A DNA stretch of 55,228 bases, from NCBI GenBank assembly GCA_034434915.1, contig DAOTYE010000028.1, positions 1 through 55,228 of the forward strand. The letters run 5' to 3'. Shown here in pieces: positions 50,325 to 55,228 of this stretch. Within the stretch, counting starts at the first letter, position 1, and each line of letters begins with the position of its first letter. The notes beneath the pieces were generated by a model, which searched no databases, was not told the DNA's origin, and worked only from the letters and a program-made list of their open reading frames with translations. Source of the DNA: DAOTYE01 sp034434915. GTDB lineage: Bacteria > Chloroflexota > Dehalococcoidia > Dehalococcoidales > RBG-16-60-22. The position numbers and the translations under genes are program-made.

Positions 50325-51770
50325 TTAGCGCGTCTGGTAGTCCTTTTCAGAGAAAAGCGATGGTGTAGGAATAGCAATCGCCTTATTCTGCGGGCGGTGG
50401 TTCTTCACTCGCACCGGCACTGGCTCTGCCTTGCTTTCTCCGGCGGAAGACATGAGCGTCTCATCCTTGAAAAGGCTGGCAAGAGGCATAGCTGACTGCT
50501 TCATGCGGCGTCCGTTCCTTAACCCGTTAGTGCCCCTGGGGTTGCGGTAATGAAAGACGCGGTTCTGGTAATTCCTCAGCAGGAAGCCGTCTTCAGTCTC
50601 AGACAGTAGGTAGTTCGGCTGAAGTGATATTTTGCCTCCGCCGTGTGACAGGTCAACTGCAAAGGTAGGCACCGCCAGCCCTGACGTATGCCCGCGCAGA
50701 CCCTCAATGATTTTGATGCCGGTCTCAATAGGCGTGCGCAGGTGTTCCGTGCCCTGCACCTCATCACACTGGAAGAGGTAGTAAGGACGCACCTTTATCT
50801 TGAGAAGCCCGTGGCAGAGCTTCATCTGCTTTTCAACGGTATCATTGATGCCGCGCATGAGCACACACTGGTTGTTCACCGGCACGCCGGCTCTCAGCAG
50901 GCGGTCGCAAGCTGCCGCAGATTCCGGCGTAATCTCGCGGTGAGTGTTAAAGTGTGTGTTGAGCCAGATGGGACCGTATCTGGAAAGCATGGCGCACAGC
51001 TCGGCATCAATACGCTGGGGCAGCACCACAGGATACCGCGTGCCGATACGGATGATTTCTAAATGCTCAATCTGCCTCAGCTTGGAGATGATTTCTTCCA
51101 GCCGGCGGGTGGAAAGGGTGAGCGGGTCGCCGCCGGAGATAACGATGTCTCTCACCTGCTTGTTCTGGCGCAGGTACGCCAGCATGGCTTCAATCTCTTC
51201 CGGAGTGCGCACCCAGCCGCCTTTCCGCCATTCGCGCTTGCGTGTACAGTGCCGGCAGAGCATGGGACAGATATCAGTCAGCACCATGAGCGCCCTGTCC
51301 GGATAACGGTGCACCAGTCCCGGCACCACAGAGTCACGCCTTTCCTCCAGCGGGTCTTCCATACCCAAGATGCCCATGGTTATTTCCAGAACTGACGGGA
51401 CAGCTTGCTTCCGAATGGGGTCATTCGGGTCATCCAAGTTAATGAGAGAAAGATAGTACGGCGTGATGGCAAGAGGATACTTGGCAGTAACGAGCTTAAG
51501 TTCAGCCTGTTCCTTGAGCGAAAGAGGAATATAACGAGCGAGTTCTTCTACCGAAGTGATTCTATTTTTGAACTGCCACCTCCAGTCATTCCAATCACTG
51601 TCCGGGACATGCCCGAAGAGCTTGCTTCTGGTGGTGGCGGTAGTACCCGGGGGTTCGTCGTCTAATTCAGTTGTTTTTGCACTTTCACCTGAAATGTTCA
51701 AGTCGCCTTGACTGGGAGGTTCGTCCTCCAGAGTCTGGTTTTTCATCTCAGTAATCACCTTATAACACAT
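50325..51770 (-). CDS. kamA: KamA family lysine 2,3-aminomutase (radical SAM, PLP)
   Basis: This enzyme would convert L-lysine to beta-lysine. The radical-SAM cysteines are C168, C172 and C175 in CPMLCRHCTRK, and the PLP-binding region is VDLSHGGGKISLQPNYLLS. Both ends are extended: residues 1-50 are Ser/Thr/Pro/Glu-rich with two DEPP motifs, and the last ~70 contain two similar motifs (PLASLFKDE and TPSLFSEKD). AGGAGG abuts ATG 51770, so GTG at 51758 may be the real start. It leads the operon. EF-P beta-lysylation (EpmB) is an alternative, but no EF-P gene lies nearby. Confidence 0.88.
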   Translation of the reverse strand: MCYKVITEMKNQTLEDEPPSQGDLNISGESAKTTELDDEPPGTTATTRSKLFGHVPDSDWNDWRWQFKNRITSVEELARYIPLSLKEQAELKLVTAKYPLAITPYYLSLINLDDPNDPIRKQAVPSVLEITMGILGMEDPLEERRDSVVPGLVHRYPDRALMVLTDICPMLCRHCTRKREWRKGGWVRTPEEIEAMLAYLRQNKQVRDIVISGGDPLTLSTRRLEEIISKLRQIEHLEIIRIGTRYPVVLPQRIDAELCAMLSRYGPIWLNTHFNTHREITPESAAACDRLLRAGVPVNNQCVLMRGINDTVEKQMKLCHGLLKIKVRPYYLFQCDEVQGTEHLRTPIETGIKIIEGLRGHTSGLAVPTFAVDLSHGGGKISLQPNYLLSETEDGFLLRNYQNRVFHYRNPRGTNGLRNGRRMKQSAMPLASLFKDETLMSSAGESKAEPVPVRVKNHRPQNKAIAIPTPSLFSEKDYQTR

Positions 51771-51798
51771 CCTCCTAATGAGTTAATGGTTACTATAA

Positions 51799-51827
51799 AA
51801 AATAACATCAATGATAGCTAATGTCAA
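51799..51827 (-). promoter_or_regulatory. promoter of the kamA operon
   Basis: Perfect TTGACA, 17 bp, TATTTT with an extended TG-T before it, on the minus strand. The leader to the ATG at 51770 is about 22 nt and contains AGGAGG. Confidence 0.6.
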
Positions 51828-51894
51828 GGGGAAACAGGCACCTTACTAAAAAATTTCCAGACAGTGCCCGGATTTAACCTGATGGCAAAAATTG

Positions 51895-53361
51895 TTAACC
51901 TCCCCATAGGCTATCGGGAGAATCATGCTTGGGGTAGACCGGTTTCCCGCGGTATGCCACATCAAGTTTCTGACGCCATGAAGGGATGTAGTGGTGTGCA
52001 TGAAAAAGCCGGCGCCAGGACAGCCACGAAAAGGCATGCACTGACGGCGCCGAAGCCTGCCGCGGAAGAGCCCTGCGGTTGATGCGGCGGCCAAGCAGGA
52101 CTTCAGTCAGGCATGTTTCCGGGATGCGGCGCATCTCATGCACATGGCGCGTAAGGAAATATGACACGAGGCTACGCGCCAGACCTGAGATGAGGAAAAG
52201 CGTGAGCAGTTTATAACCAAAGAGAGGTGGCAGGCGTGAAGCCAGCAGGCCTCCCAGAGCCGCGCCCAGGCAAATGGCCACTCCATTCAATGCGTTGCAG
52301 ATGGAGATGTACTGCGTTCTTTTCTCCGGCGAGGCGGCGTCATAAAGGAAGTTTGCGCTGGCAAGATTGAACCCGGACCAGGCAAATCCGGCAACCGCCT
52401 GGACAAAGATGATAAAGTAAAAATTGTGGCTGACCAGCCAGAGAAGAGGTACCAGCGGCACGAGCACGGAAGTAATGTGCAAAATCTTGATATTGCCAGC
52501 TCTGTCAGCACGCACGCCCCAGAAGCTCATGAAGATAACATTGGAAAGAGAGCAGGCAGATATAAGAATCACATATGACATGTAGTCAAACTTAAGGTCT
52601 CTCAGCATGAAGACGGTGAAAAAAGGCGCCGCGATATAGGTGGCAAAGTCCATGAGAGAATCGTAGATGATGAACCTGCCCACGTTCGTTTTGCTCAGGT
52701 TCAGCAGGAGCCCGGAGAGACTGTATTCACCGGTCTTAGGAGAAGACATGGGGGGCTCATACATGCGGGAAAGGAAATACCAGGATGCCAGCCGGAAAAG
52801 AAAAGCCCCACCGAAGATGATAGCAAATCCCAAGAAGATATTTTCTGTCATCCGGGAAAGAATTGCGCCGCCAAGGAAGAAAAAGACCAGCGTGAGCAAT
52901 CCTCCGATTTTCCCTCTGAAACCAAAGAATCGTCCCCGTTTCTCTTCCGGCACCAGGTCAGCCATCATACTGCCCCAGGCAGGATTCCCTAGCGTGCCGG
53001 CAATGGTGCTGATAGTGAACAATGCGATAAGCCACCAGACCTTTTGCCCCGGAAAGAGATAAGGAATTAAGAGTATGGGTAGCCACATGATGGCATGGAG
53101 GAAAACAGCTGGCAGAAAAAACTTTTTGCGGCTGCCTATTTTTTCTACAAGGCGTGGCACGGCAAGCTGTGACAGGGCGGAAGTCAGGTTGGGGAGGCTG
53201 GTCAATAGACCTATCTGTGCCGTGGTGGCTTTTAAGGCAAGGGCAAACGGCACAATATAGTCCTGCGTCAGCCCCAGCATTGCCGAGAAGGCGGCACCGT
53301 CAAATATGCTATATCTTAAGCTCTTACGGACTTTTTCAGTCCGCAAGCGGCGACTGGACAA
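51895..53361 (-). CDS. major facilitator superfamily transporter
   Basis: A 12-helix MFS permease. The loop motif between helices 2 and 3 is VEKIGSRKKF, and a second like it is WGVRADRAGN between helices 8 and 9. The ligand is unknown. The C-terminus ends in a ~65-residue basic, Trp-rich cytoplasmic tail (RRINRRALPRQASAPSV...). The longest frame starts at ATG 53451, but a promoter overlaps that codon. TTG 53361 has AAGAAGG six nt upstream and leaves a normal N-terminus (SSRRLRTEKVRKSLRYSIFD), so I prefer it. A terminator-like hairpin lies in the leader. Confidence 0.85.
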   Translation of the reverse strand: MSSRRLRTEKVRKSLRYSIFDGAAFSAMLGLTQDYIVPFALALKATTAQIGLLTSLPNLTSALSQLAVPRLVEKIGSRKKFFLPAVFLHAIMWLPILLIPYLFPGQKVWWLIALFTISTIAGTLGNPAWGSMMADLVPEEKRGRFFGFRGKIGGLLTLVFFFLGGAILSRMTENIFLGFAIIFGGAFLFRLASWYFLSRMYEPPMSSPKTGEYSLSGLLLNLSKTNVGRFIIYDSLMDFATYIAAPFFTVFMLRDLKFDYMSYVILISACSLSNVIFMSFWGVRADRAGNIKILHITSVLVPLVPLLWLVSHNFYFIIFVQAVAGFAWSGFNLASANFLYDAASPEKRTQYISICNALNGVAICLGAALGGLLASRLPPLFGYKLLTLFLISGLARSLVSYFLTRHVHEMRRIPETCLTEVLLGRRINRRALPRQASAPSVHAFSWLSWRRLFHAHHYIPSWRQKLDVAYRGKPVYPKHDSPDSLWGG

Positions 53362-53380
53362 GGTAAACCTTCTTAAAACA

Positions 53381-53412
53381 GAAGGATTGCCTGTGACACA
53401 AGCAAATCCTTC
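53381..53412 (-). promoter_or_regulatory. terminator-like leader hairpin of the MFS gene
   Basis: On the minus strand GAAGGATT-T-GC pairs with GCAATCCTTC (10 bp with one bulged T) around TTGTGTCACAG, followed by TGTTTTAAG and then the AAGAAGG site of TTG 53361. A hairpin plus short U-run in a leader suggests attenuation or ribosome-site control. Confidence 0.4.
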
Positions 53413-53439
53413 TGGGTACGTTGCGTTATGGTTGTTATT

Positions 53440-53468
53440 ATTCTTTACCATTCCGAGCGATTTGTCAA
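53440..53468 (-). promoter_or_regulatory. promoter of the MFS gene
   Basis: Perfect TTGACA, 17 bp, AAGAAT on the minus strand. Transcription would start near 53433, inside the longest open frame, which supports the internal start at 53361. Confidence 0.5.
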
Positions 53469-53491
53469 GCAGACTTCATGAATAAAAAGAC

Positions 53492-53512
53492 AGTATAGTA
53501 CTATGGTATAGT
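53492..53512. promoter_or_regulatory. interleaved palindrome, operator-like
   Basis: AGTATAGTACTATGGTATAGT contains the perfect palindrome ATAGTACTAT and a second ACTAT-GGT-ATAGT. It sits 24 bp upstream of the MFS -35 in the region shared with the divergent winged-helix gene, which could be its binder. Confidence 0.4.
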
Positions 53513-53929
53513 TTTGTTATTTACCTTTACCCGAGTAGCTCAGCACCCCGTTCTACCAGTCAGGCATCCACGCAGTGAATCAAAAGCCCAGAGCTGTCCT
53601 CCTTTTTTGCCGGTTTCTTCCAGAACACCGCCTATTTGCTTTTATTCTGACTTTCCCAGCAAGACATATTCTTGAGTCGGCAGGAAAATGTATAGAAGAG
53701 GTCCAACAACCAATTCAGCGGCAAAAACCGCCTGTTTCCAACCACTTGCTTCTTGTAAGTAAGGACTTGCTTTTTCTTTTAGGGTATGTTAAGGTAAATA
53801 CAAACCAGTTCCTGAATCATTAATGCTGTAACATAACTCGTGAAATATTATTCATATCTGTTCAAATTGCGCGTGGCATTTACCGGTTTGCAAGAAGCTT
53901 CAAGATGATTTTTAGAGGAGGGCACAGCT
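53513..53929. other. intergenic stretch without a supported gene
   Basis: About 420 bp between the MFS control region and the winged-helix gene. An 82-codon plus-strand frame (53575-53823) has no ribosome site and unconvincing, hydrophobic/basic composition. The sequence GAGTAGCTCAG near 53531 resembles a tRNA D-arm but no acceptor, anticodon or T-arm follows. The last 20 bp hold the GAGGAGG site of the next gene. Confidence 0.5.
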
Positions 53930-54199
53930 ATGACGGGATGGACTTTTATCACCAATCATGCCGCCGTATTGAGCGTCATCGCCAAGAATGCGCGCATCAC
54001 GGCAAGGGAGCTGGCTGAGATTGTGGGCATCACCGAGAGAGCTGTCCGCAAGATAATTGCTGACCTTGAAGCTGAAGAGTTTATCAAAAAGAAAAAAGAT
54101 GGCAGAAGAGTGTGTTACAGCATCAATCCAGATAAGGGGCTGCGCCATCAGGCCCATAGGGAAAAAAAGATTGGAGAGCTACTGTCCATCCTGAAATAG
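53930..54199 (+). CDS. small winged-helix transcriptional regulator
   Basis: An 89-residue protein that is almost all one winged HTH: VLSVIAKNARITARELAEIV, recognition helix TERAVRKIIADLEAEEF and wing IKKKKDGRRVCYSIN. Strong GAGGAGG ribosome site. It resembles ArsR/MarR-like minimal regulators without a visible sensor domain. Divergent from the MFS gene, with a palindromic site between, so it may repress that transporter; this is inferred from position. Confidence 0.85.
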   Translation: MTGWTFITNHAAVLSVIAKNARITARELAEIVGITERAVRKIIADLEAEEFIKKKKDGRRVCYSINPDKGLRHQAHREKKIGELLSILK

Positions 54200-54222
54200 C
54201 ACTTCATCCAATCGGAAAAAAT

Positions 54223-54270
54223 AAGAGCCTGTATTACCATTTCAACGTGGCACACGGGCTCTTGTTATTT
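54223..54270. terminator. bidirectional intrinsic terminator
   Basis: AAGAGCCTGT pairs with ACGGGCTCTT (10 bp with one G-T) and a smaller CCA/TGG helix lies inside. On the plus strand GTTATTT follows; on the minus strand ATTTTTTCCG follows, which is stronger. It serves both the regulator gene and the convergent epimerase gene. Confidence 0.8.
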
Positions 54271-54280
54271 GCTTGAGCTT

Positions 54281-55228
54281 TTATATCATCCCATAAAACT
54301 GCGGTTTGGTCTTCATTTCGTTGATGAAATCGGTGATGAGCATCTCCAGGCTGGTAAACTCCGGTTTCCAGCCCCACTCTTCCCTCGCCCGGCTGTCATC
54401 TATATCCACCACCGTCCGGGTGTCATAGTAGACCATCACGGCCGGGTCCGGCTTATAGCTGATTTTAGCGTCAGGTACTACTTTTTTCACCGCCATCTCA
54501 AGCTCTTTCGCCGTAGGGGTGGGCTTGATATTGCCCAGGTTATAGCATACTGTTTTAATGTTCTCCTTGGGTGCGTAGTAGAGCATAATGGTGGCGCGCA
54601 CCGCTTCCTTATAGTAGGAGAAGGGTGCTTTGACGTCCTCTCTCACCCAGCACTCAAATGGCTTGCCCATAACCGGGTATTCAATCATCCACGGCAGATA
54701 GACCGGAATAGCCCGCGTCTTTATGCCGGGTCGCAAAATTTGTGGGTAGCGGATGCACCTGAAATCAAGCCCAAACTTGCGCCGGTAAAACCTGCCCAGA
54801 AGCTCCCCGTAGAGCTTATTGGCGCCGTAGATGGTGACCGGGCGCTGGATGGTCTCATCATCCACGGTGCCTTTCGTGCCCAGCCCGAAGGTGGTATCCG
54901 AGCTGGCAAAGACCACTTTCTCCACCCCAAAAAGTCGCGCCGCCTCAAGGACATACATTGTCCCTGCCACGCTCACCTGAAACGCCGCCCAGGGGTTATT
55001 TTCTGACGGGATGCTGAGCATTGAGCCATGGTGGAAAATGCCTTTGACCTTGTTATCCCGGACCACATTGAGCACTTCATTCCAGACCTTCAGGTCACCC
55101 TGGACGATTTTTACCTTGTCTTTAATATCGGCAACTGGCTCACTACGGGGAGCAATGTCAAAAAGGACAACATCCTCACCTCTTGCCACAAGCTCATGGG
55201 CTAATCCCACACCAATGCCGCCTGTGCC
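54281..55228 (-). CDS. NAD-dependent epimerase/dehydratase (5' end cut)
   Basis: An extended short-chain dehydrogenase. The Rossmann motif GTGGIGVGLAHEL runs into the right edge of the window, so the first few residues are missing; a GTG at 55210 is not the true start. The catalytic YGANK (Tyr-x3-Lys) and preceding ASSDTTFG are present. Later regions (IRYPQILRPG; YNLGNIKPTPTAKELE) resemble nucleotide-sugar epimerases and threonine dehydrogenase-like proteins. The substrate is not determined. Confidence 0.88.
   Translation of the reverse strand, partial: GTGGIGVGLAHELVARGEDVVLFDIAPRSEPVADIKDKVKIVQGDLKVWNEVLNVVRDNKVKGIFHHGSMLSIPSENNPWAAFQVSVAGTMYVLEAARLFGVEKVVFASSDTTFGLGTKGTVDDETIQRPVTIYGANKLYGELLGRFYRRKFGLDFRCIRYPQILRPGIKTRAIPVYLPWMIEYPVMGKPFECWVREDVKAPFSYYKEAVRATIMLYYAPKENIKTVCYNLGNIKPTPTAKELEMAVKKVVPDAKISYKPDPAVMVYYDTRTVVDIDDSRAREEWGWKPEFTSLEMLITDFINEMKTKPQFYGMI

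Noticed and set aside
53525..53600. tRNA-like sequence (GAGTAGCTCAG)
   Set aside because: Only a D-arm-like string is present; no acceptor stem, anticodon arm or GGTTCGAATCC follows.
53575..53823. 82-codon plus-strand ORF in the gap before the winged-helix gene
   Set aside because: No ribosome site or recognisable domain, and poor composition; treated as chance.

Overview
The window is about 55 kb of bacterial chromosome, dense with housekeeping genes, and shows no phage, insertion sequence or CRISPR array. The gene set suggests an uncultured Chloroflexota bacterium, most likely of the Dehalococcoidia type. The basis is an F-type ATP synthase cluster, a rpsP-KH pair, FtsZ/CetZ-like tubulins with Ala/Glu/Lys coiled-coil partners, a phosphoglucose isomerase of the kind usually fused to transaldolase, an AMP-forming acetyl-CoA synthetase and an acetate-type transporter. 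The lineage is an inference from gene content, not a database result.

Layout. 1-8.1 kb: ATP synthase genes atpF-H-A-G-D-C, interrupted between atpH and atpA by a cyclic-nucleotide-binding domain protein and acetyl-CoA synthetase. 8.1-12.4 kb: khpA/rpsP on the minus strand, then endonuclease V, prfB (programmed +1 frameshift), a secreted metallopeptidase and radC. 12.4-15.3 kb: an HPP membrane protein paired with a C_GCAxxG_C_C redox protein that has an in-frame UGA at its first conserved Cys (probable selenoprotein), then an orphan oligopeptide-type binding lipoprotein. 15.3-19.1 kb: tRNA-Ser(UGA), two proteins sharing an N-terminal zinc ribbon (one with an OB-fold, one with a response-regulator receiver), a DivIVA-like coiled-coil protein and a possible gene remnant. 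19.1-26.6 kb (minus strand): acetate transporter, serS, lysS, recO, methyltransferase, recR, ybaB, dnaX.

26.7-34.3 kb is the most unusual region. Two closely similar 391-residue tubulin-superfamily GTPases, both ending in DIPSLL (like the FtsZ C-terminal peptide), flank two coiled-coil proteins. The larger coiled-coil protein has 12 consecutive 25-residue repeats followed by 11/22/25/36-residue units. The second tubulin gene follows eno and gap on the same strand. 34.3-38.0 kb: a LOG-like protein, pth, ligA and an Lrp/AsnC regulator. 38.3-44.6 kb: an ornithine cyclodeaminase-like enzyme and two class III aminotransferases around a PD-(D/E)XK nuclease (broken N-terminal frame) and a CcdA/TlpA thiol-redox pair. 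44.8-47.8 kb: a small Cys protein, rpiB, pgi and rpe.

47.8-51.8 kb holds a compact minus-strand operon of a KamA-type lysine 2,3-aminomutase, two different D-Ala-D-Ala-ligase-like ATP-grasp enzymes and a GNAT acetyltransferase, running on into rpe. This looks like a pathway that makes and conjugates a beta-amino acid. The window ends with an MFS transporter that has a hairpin leader, a small winged-helix regulator, and an NAD-dependent epimerase cut by the window edge.

Linked themes: acetate metabolism (acs, satP) next to energy conservation, glycolysis/pentose phosphate genes (eno, gap, pgi, rpiB, rpe), and an apparent FtsZ-like cytoskeletal module. Several promoters lie so close to their start codons that the mRNAs may be leaderless or nearly so (dnaX, the binding lipoprotein, the DivIVA-like protein).
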